Shown: positions 32,816 through 40,831, counted from the first letter of the stretch. The stretch: DNA of 64,000 nucleotides from Streptomyces xanthochromogenes (GCF_014650455.1 NZ_BMUZ01000004.1:124001-188000); one strand, 5' to 3'. Notes: generated by a model not told the origin, from the sequence alone. Numbers and translations: made by a program.

Positions 32816-33550
32816 CTAGCGCGACCCCCTCCGTACGGAGAACTCGTTGCCGTCGGGGTCCCGTAGCAGCACCGTACTTCCTTCGACCTCAAGGGAGTTG
32901 GTCCGGCTCGCGCCGAGCGAGATCAGGCGGGCCACCTCCGCCTCCCCGTTGGTGCCGGCGGGCAGCATCAGTTCAAGGTACAGCTTGTTGGTGCCCGTCT
33001 TCGGTGCCACCGGCGGGCCGCCCCACGTGATCTTCGTGCCGCCGTCCGGTGACTGGATCGCGGTCTCCTGGTCCTGGTCCCAGACCAACGGCCAACCCAG
33101 CGCCTCGCTCCAGAAGTAGCCGACCTCCTGCGTACCGTCGCAGGCCAGGGCGCCGATGAAACCGGTGCCGGTGAGGAACTTGTTGCCCGCCTCGATGACG
33201 CAGAACTCGTTGCCCTCCGGATCGGCGAGCACCACGTGTCCCTCTTCCGGGCGTTGACCCACGTCGATGTGCGCACCGCCGAGCTCCAACGCTCGTGCCA
33301 CCGTGTGCCGTTGGGACTCCGGGGAGGCGCTCGTCAGGTCGAAGTGCGCCCGGTTCTGGCCGACCTTCGGCACACGGCTGGGCAGGAACCGGATGCGGAA
33401 CCCGGCAAGGCCGTCAGGACGAGGGGGCAGGATCTCGATGTCGTCGCCGCGCCCGTCGACCGCGTCCCAGCCCAGGACCCCGCCCCAGAATCGCGCCAGC
33501 CTCGACGGCTGAGCCGCATGGAAGCAGATCGCGAACAGTTGACTGGCCAT
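32816..33550 (-). CDS. Two-domain VOC (glyoxalase-like) protein
   Basis: The 244-residue protein has two tandem VOC modules, each ending in a DPxGNEF motif (DPEGNEFCVIEAG near residue 112 and DPDGNEFSVRRGSR at the C-terminus). Each module begins with a strand-helix pattern typical of glyoxalase/bleomycin-resistance proteins. Members bind small molecules or metals; the role here is unknown. ATG 33550 is taken as start; AAGGT lies right before it and GGAG further upstream. Confidence 0.82.
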   Translation of the reverse strand: MASQLFAICFHAAQPSRLARFWGGVLGWDAVDGRGDDIEILPPRPDGLAGFRIRFLPSRVPKVGQNRAHFDLTSASPESQRHTVARALELGGAHIDVGQRPEEGHVVLADPEGNEFCVIEAGNKFLTGTGFIGALACDGTQEVGYFWSEALGWPLVWDQDQETAIQSPDGGTKITWGGPPVAPKTGTNKLYLELMLPAGTNGEAEVARLISLGASRTNSLEVEGSTVLLRDPDGNEFSVRRGSR

Positions 33551-33650
33551 ACCTTGTGCATCTCCGATCCCCAGATGCGTGAGACGACGCCTCGCCCTTC
33601 CAGCGAGCGCAGCCTAGGGACGCTTGGTGGCAGCCGCATCCGAGTCTATC

Positions 33651-33667
33651 GAGGGGCCCGGCCCCTC
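33651..33667 (-). terminator. Hairpin after the hydrolase gene
   Basis: GAGGGGC-CCG-GCCCCTC forms a seven-base GC stem 54 bases downstream of the alpha/beta hydrolase stop on the minus strand. Confidence 0.5.
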
Positions 33668-33720
33668 CGCCGCGGTCGGTGAATCAGACATGCCTCGCGG
33701 CATCAAGCAGACGTCAAGCG

Positions 33721-34506
33721 CTATCGCGCGAGGAACTGGCCCAGTACCGAACCGACTTCGGCCGGGGCGTCCAGGGCGATGAGGTGAGCCGCGGTGGGGA
33801 ACTCGACCAGGGTGGCACCCGGGATCGCGGCGGCGTAGCGACGGGCGATGTCCTGGAAGTCGGCGACGTCCAGCTTGCCGACGCCCACCAATGCGGGGAC
33901 GGCGATGGCGGCGAGGTCTCCCGTCCCGGGACCCGCGGAGTGTTCGCCCACCAGGTCCTGGTTCAGGAGCGATGTCCGCAGCGGGCCGCGCAGTTGGTCG
34001 GCCAGTCCATCGGCCACGTCGGCCCAGCTGCGAGAGGGGCCACGCAGCCACATGTCCAGGTTGATGCTCACGGCGGCGTCCAGATCGCCCGCGCCCAGGG
34101 CCGCCGTCTCGGCCTCGTCGTACGCGATCATGTCCGCCGACCAGTCATAGCGCGGCCACGGCGCGGCAAGGATCGCCAAGGAGTGCACGCGTGCCGGGTG
34201 GGCGAGCGTGAAGTCCACGGCAACGCGGCCACCCCATGACGCGCCCACGAGCCGGACACGATCGTGACCGAGGTGGTCCAGGAGACGGCGCAAGTCGTCG
34301 CTCTCGCTGAACGGGCCGGTCGGCGGCGCGGATTCACCGAAGCCGCGCAGGTCGTACCGGATGACGGTGTGCTGCTCGGCGAGAGCCGGCACGACCGCGT
34401 CCCACATGCGGTGGTCGGCCACACCGGCGTGTATGAGCACGACGGGCGGCCCGTCGCCCCCTACGTCGTAGGAAAAGTGTCCAAGGTCATCACTGAGCAT
34501 GTGCAT
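33721..34506 (-). CDS. Alpha/beta hydrolase
   Basis: The 261-residue enzyme is a standard alpha/beta hydrolase with the HGxx-type oxyanion region replaced by LIHAGVADHRMW, a YDLRGFGES motif, and the nucleophile elbow GASWGG. An Asp in VGKLDVADF and a His in TAAHLIAL complete the triad. It resembles 3-oxoadipate enol-lactonase and related esterases, but no pathway genes are adjacent. ATG 34506 and ATG 34500 are both possible starts; neither has a strong ribosome site. Confidence 0.82.
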   Translation of the reverse strand: MHMLSDDLGHFSYDVGGDGPPVVLIHAGVADHRMWDAVVPALAEQHTVIRYDLRGFGESAPPTGPFSESDDLRRLLDHLGHDRVRLVGASWGGRVAVDFTLAHPARVHSLAILAAPWPRYDWSADMIAYDEAETAALGAGDLDAAVSINLDMWLRGPSRSWADVADGLADQLRGPLRTSLLNQDLVGEHSAGPGTGDLAAIAVPALVGVGKLDVADFQDIARRYAAAIPGATLVEFPTAAHLIALDAPAEVGSVLGQFLAR

Positions 34507-34732
34507 GCGCCGATGATCGCAGTGTGACAGGGGCGCGGCCAACCGACTTCTGTCGGCGGCAGGTGCTGACCCCCAGAGGGGGGCGGTGACCTTCAGCGTC
34601 GGCGTATTAGCCGCGGCCTGGCGATCGTCAGGCGGAGGGTCGAGGGCTTGGCCTTCGGCATCGGCCGACTCGTCACGTCACGCGTCCGCCGGGCCCTCGC
34701 CCGGCTCCCGCCCGCCCGACCGGCTCCGCTCC

Positions 34733-34765
34733 CCGGTGCTGGGCAGACGGTATGTCCAGCACCGG
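34733..34765. repeat. 10-bp inverted repeat (hairpin) in a gene-free gap
   Basis: CCGGTGCTGG (34733-34742) pairs with CCAGCACCGG (34756-34765) around a 13-base loop. It lies 78 bases downstream of the DUF4097 gene stop and is probably its terminator. The rest of 34507-34842 holds no supported gene. Confidence 0.55.
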
Positions 34766-34842
34766 ACGAGCGGGGGCCTGCCGAGCCGGCCATGATGCGA
34801 CCTGATGGCGGCTCGTGGTTGGCTGACGGTGCGTCATGATCC

Positions 34843-35514
34843 TTACAGGCTGCGCGCGGTGATGTCGCCGCTGGCCGTGGTCGCGTGGATGTTCAGGGCC
34901 GCCGCGGCGCCTTCGGTGTTGGTGAGGGCGTTGTGGATGCGGCCGTGGGAGGTTCCCGCGTCCAGGGTGGCGGAGGCTCCATGGGCGGCGCCGACCGTGA
35001 TCCTGCCGGACTCGGTGCGGAGCTCCAGCGTGCCGTGCTGGGCCTCGGCGATGGTGATGTCGCCCGAGGAGACCCGGATCTCGCTGTTCCCGGCCAGCCG
35101 GCCGACCGAGACATCGGCGGCGTGGACGGTCAGGCGCAGGCCCGCGGTCTCCTCCAGCTCGACCGTGCCGTGCGCACCGTCGAAGGCGACATCGCCGAGG
35201 CGTCCGACCGTACGGAACTCGGTGCTGGCCGACTTCGCGTCGATCCGAGAGCCTGCGGGCAGCTCGACGGTCACATCGAGGGCGCCGGAGGAGCCGAAGT
35301 ACTGGTTCCCGGCCGGTGCGGCCTCGATGCGCAGCACGCCGTCGTCGAAGGTGACCGCGGTCTGTTCCGCGGCCTTGACGTCACGGCTCTTGGAGGCGTC
35401 GGCGGCCTTGACCGCGACGGTGGTGTGGCTCTGGTCGGCGGCGACGATCTGGACGCGTCCGGCCGGGATGGCGAGGATCGCGGTGATCGGGGCGGTGGTG
35501 GCGAACTTCTGCAT
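34843..35514 (-). CDS. DUF4097 beta-strand repeat protein
   Basis: The 223-residue protein is a DUF4097 family member: repeated short strands with SGD/SGx turns (RVSSGDITIAEAQHGTLEL, RTESGRITVGAAHG, TTASGDITARSL) that stack as a beta-helix-like fold. No signal peptide or membrane helix is seen, so it is cytoplasmic. The biochemical role of the family is unknown. ATG 35514 has GGAG nine bases upstream. It is the last gene of a loose minus-strand row starting with the helix-turn-helix gene at 37553, and three direct repeats lie in its own promoter region. Confidence 0.8.
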   Translation of the reverse strand: MQKFATTAPITAILAIPAGRVQIVAADQSHTTVAVKAADASKSRDVKAAEQTAVTFDDGVLRIEAAPAGNQYFGSSGALDVTVELPAGSRIDAKSASTEFRTVGRLGDVAFDGAHGTVELEETAGLRLTVHAADVSVGRLAGNSEIRVSSGDITIAEAQHGTLELRTESGRITVGAAHGASATLDAGTSHGRIHNALTNTEGAAAALNIHATTASGDITARSL

Positions 35515-35589
35515 GATGGTGGGCTCCTGCGACTCGTTGTCTTCGACGCGGCGGGTGTCCGCCGTGTTGTTGAAGAGAGTGCGCCGGGC

Positions 35590-35630
35590 CGGTTTCAGCG
35601 GGGCGTTACTACGGTTTCAGCCGGCTTCAA
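35590..35630 (-). repeat. Three direct repeats upstream of the DUF4097 gene
   Basis: On the minus strand TTGAAGCCG, CTGAAACCG and CTGAAACCG occur at 35630-35622, 35620-35612 and 35598-35590 (spacing 10 and 22). Such phased direct repeats are typical of sites for response regulators or SARP-type activators. Confidence 0.4.
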
Positions 35631-35704
35631 CCAGGAGCCCAGGGGTTGCGCGCGGGGAAGGGGGCCGAGCCGGCGGAGTGCGGTGCCGGCTCGGCCCGTC
35701 CGGG

Positions 35705-36463
35705 TCAGGCCGTCGTCGCCCGGCCCAGGTGGCGTACGAAGAAGTGGGCCGCGCTGTCCGCCTCGAACCGGGGCAGTGCCTTGTGGCGGCCCGCATTCGC
35801 GTGCAGCGTCTTGTCCTTCGAGGCGAAGGCGTCGAACAGGGCGAGGCCTTCCGCACGCGGGATGTGCTCGTCGTCCCACTGCAGGTCGTACTCGACGGGC
35901 ACGGTGATCCGCTTCGCCGTCGCGGCCAGCGGATCGGGCCAGAACTGGCCGAAGACCGCGGCCCTGATGCGGGGTTCGGCAGCCGTGAGGGGGATGCCGA
36001 TGGCGGTGCCCATGTTCAACCCGTAGTAGCCGACCGGGCCTTGGGGGCCGATCTCCGGCAGCTCCTGGAGTGCGTCCAGGGTCGCCCGCCACTCGGGTAC
36101 GGCGCGCTCGGCCAGGTGGAGGTTGTACGGGACGACGATCGGGCCCACGGGTTCGCCCGCCGCCATCGCCTGCTGCATCAGGGCGATTTCGCGCTCGTCG
36201 TGGGCGGTGCGCGGGCGGCGGCCGTGCCCGGGGGCGTCGATGGTCGCGACGTTGAAGCCGCCGATGGCCACCAGGCGTGCCACACGGCCGGTCATCGCCG
36301 GGGACTTGTGGTGGTTGCCGCCGCCATGACCCATCAGGATCAGGGGTGCGCGTTCCGCGCCGGAGGCCGGCGACCAGAGGGCGCCGTCGAAGTCGCCGAG
36401 GGTGAACTCGCGCTCGACGATGCCGTTCGACGACGTTTCAGTGGTGAATTCAAGAGTATTCAT
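35705..36463 (-). CDS. Alpha/beta hydrolase with the catalytic serine replaced by asparagine
   Basis: The 252-residue protein has the dienelactone-hydrolase-like fold, with LILMGHGGGNHH as oxyanion region, FNVATIDAPGHG, and an Asp and His late in the chain. At the nucleophile elbow, where GLSMG is expected, it reads YYGLNMGTAIG. The codon is AAC at 36014-36016, one transition away from AGC (Ser). Unless another residue serves, the enzyme should be inactive or altered. ATG 36463 has AAAGG nine bases upstream. A 17-codon ORF and a hairpin lie directly before it. Confidence 0.8.
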   Translation of the reverse strand: MNTLEFTTETSSNGIVEREFTLGDFDGALWSPASGAERAPLILMGHGGGNHHKSPAMTGRVARLVAIGGFNVATIDAPGHGRRPRTAHDEREIALMQQAMAAGEPVGPIVVPYNLHLAERAVPEWRATLDALQELPEIGPQGPVGYYGLNMGTAIGIPLTAAEPRIRAAVFGQFWPDPLAATAKRITVPVEYDLQWDDEHIPRAEGLALFDAFASKDKTLHANAGRHKALPRFEADSAAHFFVRHLGRATTA

Positions 36464-36477
36464 GGCTGTTGCCTTTC

Positions 36478-36503
36478 GGGAGTGCCTGAGTCGAGGCGCT
36501 CCC
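36478..36503 (-). promoter_or_regulatory. Hairpin before the hydrolase start
   Basis: On the transcribed strand GGGAGCGCCT and AGGCACTCCC form a ten-base stem with one mismatch and a six-base loop. It lies between the stop of the 17-codon ORF and the hydrolase ATG, where it could act as an attenuator or hide the ribosome site. Confidence 0.45.
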
Positions 36504-36516
36504 GGCGACAGCTTCG

Positions 36517-36570
36517 TCAGTCGCCGACCGTGACGGAGAGGGGGAGCACCCACATGGTTACTGCGTTCAT
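36517..36570 (-). CDS. 17-residue leader-like peptide
   Basis: A strong GGGAGG site eight bases before ATG 36570 opens a 17-codon frame, MNAVTMWVLPLSVTVGD, followed by a stop. It lies 54 bases upstream of the hydrolase gene with a stable hairpin in between. The arrangement suggests a leader peptide; no amino acid bias betrays the signal. It is too short for homology. Confidence 0.4.
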   Translation of the reverse strand: MNAVTMWVLPLSVTVGD

Positions 36571-36676
36571 GGGTCTCACCTCCCGGTTCGGTGTCACGGC
36601 ACAGCGAACGTTACCCGCCGGGGCGGGGGGCGCCAACGGGTTTTCCCGGTCGGCCGATGCTCCTGGCCGGCTCGGC

Positions 36677-36880
36677 TCAGCGGCGCTCGTCGCGCCCGTA
36701 TCTGAGGTACGCGACAAGACCGACCACGTTCCCGAACGCGCAGATGGCGAGCCAGAGTTGAGGGGTCAGGGTGCGGGTGCGGGGGTGGCGGGAGATGTCC
36801 AGCATGCACAGGACGGCGGGGAGCAGGGCGATCAGCGGGACGATCGCCATACACGCGGTGGGGGCGGGGCCGGCCGGCAT
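36677..36880 (-). CDS. PLDc_N-domain small membrane protein
   Basis: The 67-residue protein has two membrane helices and the pattern LDISRHPRTRTLTPQLWLAI with a C-terminal YLRYGR, characteristic of the phospholipase-D-nuclease N-terminal (PLDc_N) domain found alone or in cardiolipin synthases. Its role as a separate protein is unknown. ATG 36880 has GAGAGG eight bases upstream. It lies 34 bases after the helix-turn-helix gene and is probably co-transcribed with it. Confidence 0.75.
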   Translation of the reverse strand: MPAGPAPTACMAIVPLIALLPAVLCMLDISRHPRTRTLTPQLWLAICAFGNVVGLVAYLRYGRDERR

Positions 36881-36914
36881 GATGAAGGCCTCTCTACGCG
36901 TCGGTGCAGCGGTG

Positions 36915-37553
36915 CTACGGGGTCTCCGGAGCCAGGATGAACAGGCCCGCGACCTTCTCATCGGTGTCGAACGCCACCCGGGCCTTCATGTCGCCCGCCT
37001 CGTAGTGCAGCGGGATGTCGACCACCGTGTGATCGCCGACCCGGCGGACGAACGGGGCGTCCTCGGCGAATCCCTCGAACGCCCCGACCAGGCCCGCGAC
37101 CGTGGCCATGCCGCTGCCGCGCACTTCGTCGGTGAAGGCCTCAAGGACCTGGGCGTTGAAGTACGGCCTGGCTTCGTCCATGCGGTCGCCGAGAACGGCC
37201 TCGGCGATCTGCCGCGCACGTTCCGCCGCGTTCTCCATGCGTACCGTCTTGTCCATGGGTGCTCCCGTCCGGGGGTCGATCGGCTTGCCGAACCTCTGGA
37301 ACGCGGCCTGGCGGGTGACGCCGAGCAGTTCACCGATCTCCTGCCAGGTGTGACCGGCGTCGCGGCTCTGCTGCACGGTGAGCTTCAGCACCTGTCCCGC
37401 CAGGCCGTCCACGTCGCGGGCGCGCCGCACCAGGTCGAGGTAGGCGGGCGGCTCCAACGGGCTGCCCACCGCCCCGGCCAGCGCCCCGGCCTGCTCGGCA
37501 AGCCGCGCTGTCAGCGTGCCGAGCGGCATCGTGGACTCCGAGTCATCGGTCAT
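36915..37553 (-). CDS. Helix-turn-helix regulator with a C-terminal DUF3887-like domain
   Basis: The 212-residue protein has an internal helix-turn-helix (TWQEIGELLGVTRQAAFQRF, about residues 70-90) and a C-terminal alpha/beta domain of the DUF3887 or NTF2-like kind, which may bind a ligand. ATG 37553 lies exactly against the inverted repeat ACGTAAAG-N5-CTTTACGT, so it probably represses itself. Downstream genes encode a PLDc_N protein, a hydrolase and a DUF4097 protein, which may form its regulon. Confidence 0.75.
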   Translation of the reverse strand: MTDDSESTMPLGTLTARLAEQAGALAGAVGSPLEPPAYLDLVRRARDVDGLAGQVLKLTVQQSRDAGHTWQEIGELLGVTRQAAFQRFGKPIDPRTGAPMDKTVRMENAAERARQIAEAVLGDRMDEARPYFNAQVLEAFTDEVRGSGMATVAGLVGAFEGFAEDAPFVRRVGDHTVVDIPLHYEAGDMKARVAFDTDEKVAGLFILAPETP

Positions 37554-37574
37554 ACGTAAAGCGTGCCTTTACGT
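37554..37574 (-). promoter_or_regulatory. Operator touching the start codon of the helix-turn-helix gene
   Basis: ACGTAAAG (37554-37561) and CTTTACGT (37567-37574) form a perfect eight-base inverted repeat with a five-base spacer, ending one base before ATG 37553. No ribosome site is present, so the message may be leaderless and the operator would cover the promoter. Confidence 0.65.
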
Positions 37575-37580
37575 CGATCC

Positions 37581-37614
37581 GGCGTCAAGGGTTCCTTGAC
37601 GGACCCTTGACGCC
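37581..37614 (-). terminator. Hairpin with an alternative partner
   Basis: GGCGTCAAGGGT (37581-37592) pairs perfectly with ACCCTTGACGCC (37603-37614). The loop contains a further CCTTGACG (37594-37601) that can pair instead with CGTCAAGG (37583-37590). It follows the butyrolactone-receptor-like gene as a terminator, or switches between two forms. Confidence 0.6.
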
Positions 37615-37672
37615 GCCACGTCGAGCGATCGGCAGCCGGCCGCGCACATGAGTCCGGCGGATCAGCCGATCG

Positions 37673-38317
37673 TCAGAACCACAGCGCTTCCTTGCCGGCC
37701 GCCGTTCCCGCGGCCACCAGGCCGCCCAGGGTCAACTCCTGTGCCACACGCGGCAGTAGAAGACTCCAGAAGCGCGTCAGCGTGTCCGGGGACAGCCACT
37801 CGGGGTCCCGCCCGCCCAGCGCCTTGAAACCGGCCACGGCTCCCACGACGGCCAGTGTCGCGTCGCGCGCCGAGGCGTCCTGCGCCAATGCGCCCTCCCG
37901 GGCGGCCCTCGCGAACGCCGCCTCCACCCAGTCCCGCCAACGGGTGCACAGGTCCGTGCCCGTCCCCGTCGACCCGCGGCCGTCCCCCAGGTCGAACCCC
38001 GCCCGGAGCACTACGTCCTGACCGAAACCCCGCACCAGGGCGTGGCTCGTGTCGATCAGCATCTGCAGGGCGCCGCCGTCCCCCCGTTCGGCACCGCCGT
38101 CCGTGATCCTCGCCAGCCGCTGCGCGGCCGCCTCGCGCACCGCCTCGGCGAGGGCCGCCTTGCTCGCGAAGTGGAAGTGCAGCGCACCGTTGCTCACCCC
38201 GGCACGGGCACTGATCGTGGCGAGCGACGCCGTCTCGAAGCCGTCCCGGTCGAACAGCTCGGCGGCGGACTCGATTAACGCGTTGCGCGTACGTAACGCG
38301 CGTTCCTGCCTGGCCAT
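37673..38317 (-). CDS. TetR-family regulator resembling gamma-butyrolactone receptors (ScbR/ArpA type)
   Basis: The 214-residue protein starts MARQERALRTRNALIESAAE and has the helix-turn-helix ISARAGVSNGALHFHFASKAAL, both close to the ScbR/ArpA receptor pattern. The ligand domain keeps the VVLRAGFDL and RWRDWVEAAF motifs of that group. Such proteins repress antibiotic or morphology genes until they bind a butyrolactone signal. No butyrolactone synthase (AfsA type) or SARP gene is near, so it may be a pseudo-receptor. ATG 38317 has GGAG seven bases upstream. It might control the cluster at 2722-13869, but nothing here shows it. Confidence 0.82.
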   Translation of the reverse strand: MARQERALRTRNALIESAAELFDRDGFETASLATISARAGVSNGALHFHFASKAALAEAVREAAAQRLARITDGGAERGDGGALQMLIDTSHALVRGFGQDVVLRAGFDLGDGRGSTGTGTDLCTRWRDWVEAAFARAAREGALAQDASARDATLAVVGAVAGFKALGGRDPEWLSPDTLTRFWSLLLPRVAQELTLGGLVAAGTAAGKEALWF

Positions 38318-38443
38318 CAAGGCACTCCATTACTGCAGAGGGGATGAGCCGTCCGCACGGATCGGACGGTGGATCATTGATGTGTGCGCCGCGGACATGG
38401 ATTCCCCCCACTCCCCCGCGTGCGCCGAAAGCCCCGCGCCCCG

Positions 38444-39193
38444 CTATCCCGCGGCCGGGCCCGCCTGCCCGAGTCTGGCCTCCAGGCCGTCGAGGATCAG
38501 ATCGAGGCCGTACCGGAAGTTCTCGTCGCGAGTGGTGCGCGGGTCCTTGCCACGCTGGTCGGCATACCCCTTCCGCAGGCGCGGATAGGCCTGCGCCGCC
38601 TGCTCGGCGGCCGGCCACAGGCGCTCCACCCACTGCTGCTCGCTCTGCCCGCTGCGCGCCAGCATCGTCAGCCATGCCGCCTCGCTGGTCGTCATCCCGT
38701 TGACGTACGCGAAGACGGTGCGTACCGCGTGATCCGACTCGTTCAGCGGGAATCCCGCCGCCTCGAACGTGGCGATCATGCGGTCCGAGAGGCGCATCAG
38801 ATTGGGCCCCAGGTAGGCGACGCCCACCTCGCCGAGCACCGAGGCGATCCACGGATGCGCGAGGAACATCGCCCGCAGCCCGTGCGCGCGCCGCGCCGTG
38901 ACGTCCCGCCAGTGCGTGGACCCCGCGGCGTCGGGCTCCTCCAACTCCCCGTACACCTCGTCGACCACCAGCTCGATGAGCTCGTCCTTGTTGGCCACGT
39001 GCCGGTAGAGGGAGGTGGCACCCGCGCCCAACCGGGTGCCGAGCTTGCGCATGCTCAGCGCGTCGATGCCCTCCGCGTCCAGGAGTTGGACGGCCACGGA
39101 CACGATGTGCTCCCGGCTCAGCGCCGGTTGCTCCCGGCGCGTACGAGGCCGCGTCCACACCGACGGAATTGCCTGCTGCTCGTCGGCCGGCAT
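38444..39193 (-). CDS. TetR-family regulator (TetR/TetR_C class)
   Basis: The 249-residue protein has a long Arg-rich head, then the helix-turn-helix MRKLGTRLGAGATSLYRHVANKDEL (about residues 50-72) and a C-terminal tetracyclin-repressor-like domain with AHPWIASVLGE. This architecture is common in Streptomyces drug-response regulators. GGGAGG lies five bases before ATG 39193. No partner gene is adjacent: it is followed by another TetR gene and preceded by an XRE gene in the same direction. Confidence 0.85.
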   Translation of the reverse strand: MPADEQQAIPSVWTRPRTRREQPALSREHIVSVAVQLLDAEGIDALSMRKLGTRLGAGATSLYRHVANKDELIELVVDEVYGELEEPDAAGSTHWRDVTARRAHGLRAMFLAHPWIASVLGEVGVAYLGPNLMRLSDRMIATFEAAGFPLNESDHAVRTVFAYVNGMTTSEAAWLTMLARSGQSEQQWVERLWPAAEQAAQAYPRLRKGYADQRGKDPRTTRDENFRYGLDLILDGLEARLGQAGPAAG

Positions 39194-39288
39194 GGGGCCT
39201 CCCCGTCTCCGTCGCGCACCCTCGGACCACGGGGCGAACACCCCGCACGCAAGCGCACACCGTAATCAATCTGGGTACACCGTTCGCT

Positions 39289-40119
39289 TCAGCGTACAGG
39301 ATGTACGGAGGCCGCCGAGGCCAGCGCGCGAAGGCCACGCTCGGCCGGCGAACCGGGGTCCGCCGCCATCAGGACGACCTCCTGGTCGTCCTCGGGCACG
39401 AGCAGGACGTCGCAGTTCAACCGCAGCCTGCCCACCCGCGGGTGGTCCAGATTCTTGGCACGGTGGCTGGGGGCATGCACCGGACGCGTCTCCCAGATCC
39501 GCCCGAACTCCTGGCTCCCGGCGCGCAGTTCGGCGAGCAGCGTCGCCAACTGCGGGTCGTTCGGACAGCGATCGGCTGCCCGGCGAAGACCTGCCACCAC
39601 GATGTGTCCGAACCCCTCGGCGCTGGAGCTCTCGTACATCCGCCCCTGGCCGAGGAAGCGCCGCCGGGCCAGGTTCGTCGTCCCTGCCCCGAGGTCGCCG
39701 CCGAACAGCGGCTGGGCCAACGGATTCCGGGCGACGATGCCGCACGCAGCATCGGTGACGACGGCACCGGTCTCCGGCAGCCGCTCAAGGAGCCGGGCCA
39801 CCTGCGGGCGTACGGGCCGCACGGCGGTGCCGCCGGGCGGGACGACGGACCCCGCCAGGCGGAACACGTGGCTGCGCTCGACCGGTGTGAGCCGCAGGGC
39901 CTGCGCCGGCGCGTCCAGAATCCGGGCCGACGGGCGTGGTCCCCGGGCCTGCTCCAGCCGGGTGTAGTAGTCGACCGACGTATGGGCAAGGCCGTCCACC
40001 TCCTCACGCCGCAGGCCCGGTGTGCGTCGCGGTCCGTCCGTCACCGGGAGGCCGAGCTCGTGCGGACGCAGGCTCGCCCTGCGGGCCCGCAGGAAGCGGG
40101 CCTGCTCCTGCCGTGCCAT
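39289..40119 (-). CDS. XRE-family regulator with MmyB-like ligand-binding domain
   Basis: The 276-residue protein has the N-terminal helix-turn-helix typical of the group (RRTPGLRREEVDGLAHTSVD, then YYTRLEQARG) and a C-terminal MmyB-like PAS domain that may bind a fatty acid-like ligand. GGAGGAG lies six bases before ATG 40119. Such regulators usually stand divergent from a short-chain dehydrogenase gene that they control; here only a truncated dehydrogenase remains next to it (40241-40555). Confidence 0.87.
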   Translation of the reverse strand: MARQEQARFLRARRASLRPHELGLPVTDGPRRTPGLRREEVDGLAHTSVDYYTRLEQARGPRPSARILDAPAQALRLTPVERSHVFRLAGSVVPPGGTAVRPVRPQVARLLERLPETGAVVTDAACGIVARNPLAQPLFGGDLGAGTTNLARRRFLGQGRMYESSSAEGFGHIVVAGLRRAADRCPNDPQLATLLAELRAGSQEFGRIWETRPVHAPSHRAKNLDHPRVGRLRLNCDVLLVPEDDQEVVLMAADPGSPAERGLRALASAASVHPVR

Positions 40120-40240
40120 CCGGATCTCCTCCCGGCCCCGCCGCCCCGGAAGGGCCACCCGGGCCCGGCTCGTCCCCGGTGCGGAGCGACCCGATGCAGA
40201 GCGGCCCGATGCGGACTGCTTCGGGTACAACCCCTCCCTG

Positions 40241-40555
40241 GTACAGGTGGTCCGGCTGGACGTGCTCGTCAACAACGCCGGGATCTCCCCCTCACTCGCC
40301 CCGCCGGCCGAAGCCGGGATGGAGGAGTTCCGCCGCACCTACGAGACGAATGTGTTCGGGGTGGTGGCCGTGACCAATGCCTTCCTGCCCGCCCTGCGCC
40401 GGTCCCCCCACCCACGCATCGTCAACGTCTCCAGCGGCACCGCGTCGCTGACCTGGAGCACCAGCCCCAATCCGCAGTTCACCCCCGGCGGCGGAGCTGC
40501 CGCCTCATACCGGTCGTCCAAGGCCGCCCTCAACGCGCTCACGGTCCTGTACGCC
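40241..40555 (+). pseudogene. Short-chain dehydrogenase remnant, both ends missing
   Basis: The frame reads RLDVLVNNAGISPS, ETNVFGVVAVTNAFLPALR, RIVNVSSGTASLT and SYRSSKAALNALTVLYA, which are the middle motifs of an SDR with the catalytic YxxxK. The N-terminal nucleotide-binding TGxxxGIG part is absent, and similarity stops abruptly after LTVLYA. It is a decayed partner gene of the adjacent XRE regulator. Confidence 0.75.
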
Positions 40556-40670
40556 CCCTTGCCGGACGGGGTGGCGGACCGCCGCCCGCACCGCCGTCGC
40601 AAGCGGTCAGGGCCGGCGCCGCCGCAGCCGCGACCAGAGCGAGCGGAATGGTGTGCCGACGGACGGCCAT
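40539..40670 (-). pseudogene. Truncated lipoprotein: signal peptide only
   Basis: ATG 40670 with GGGGAG six bases upstream opens MAVRRHTIPLALVAAAAAPA and a lipobox LTAC, a clear lipoprotein signal. After about 25 residues the frame turns into the antisense of the SDR remnant and ends at 43 codons. The mature protein is missing, so a deletion has fused two broken genes here. Confidence 0.6.
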
Positions 40671-40831
40671 GCTGAACTCCCCTGTTTTATGCCTCACTTG
40701 TGCCGAGCGGACCTCGATTCCGCGTCCAACCCCGGCCGCACACCTGGAACACGGGCCACGGCGGGCCGAGGTTGCTCCGACGGGCGCCACAGTCGACGTG
40801 CCCGTTCGGTGACGTGAACCGGACACTCCGC

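Noticed and set aside
34593-34839. Short overlapping ORFs on both strands between the hydrolase and DUF4097 genes
   Set aside because: No ribosome site, low-complexity Arg/Pro/Ala composition, and a hairpin lies within them.
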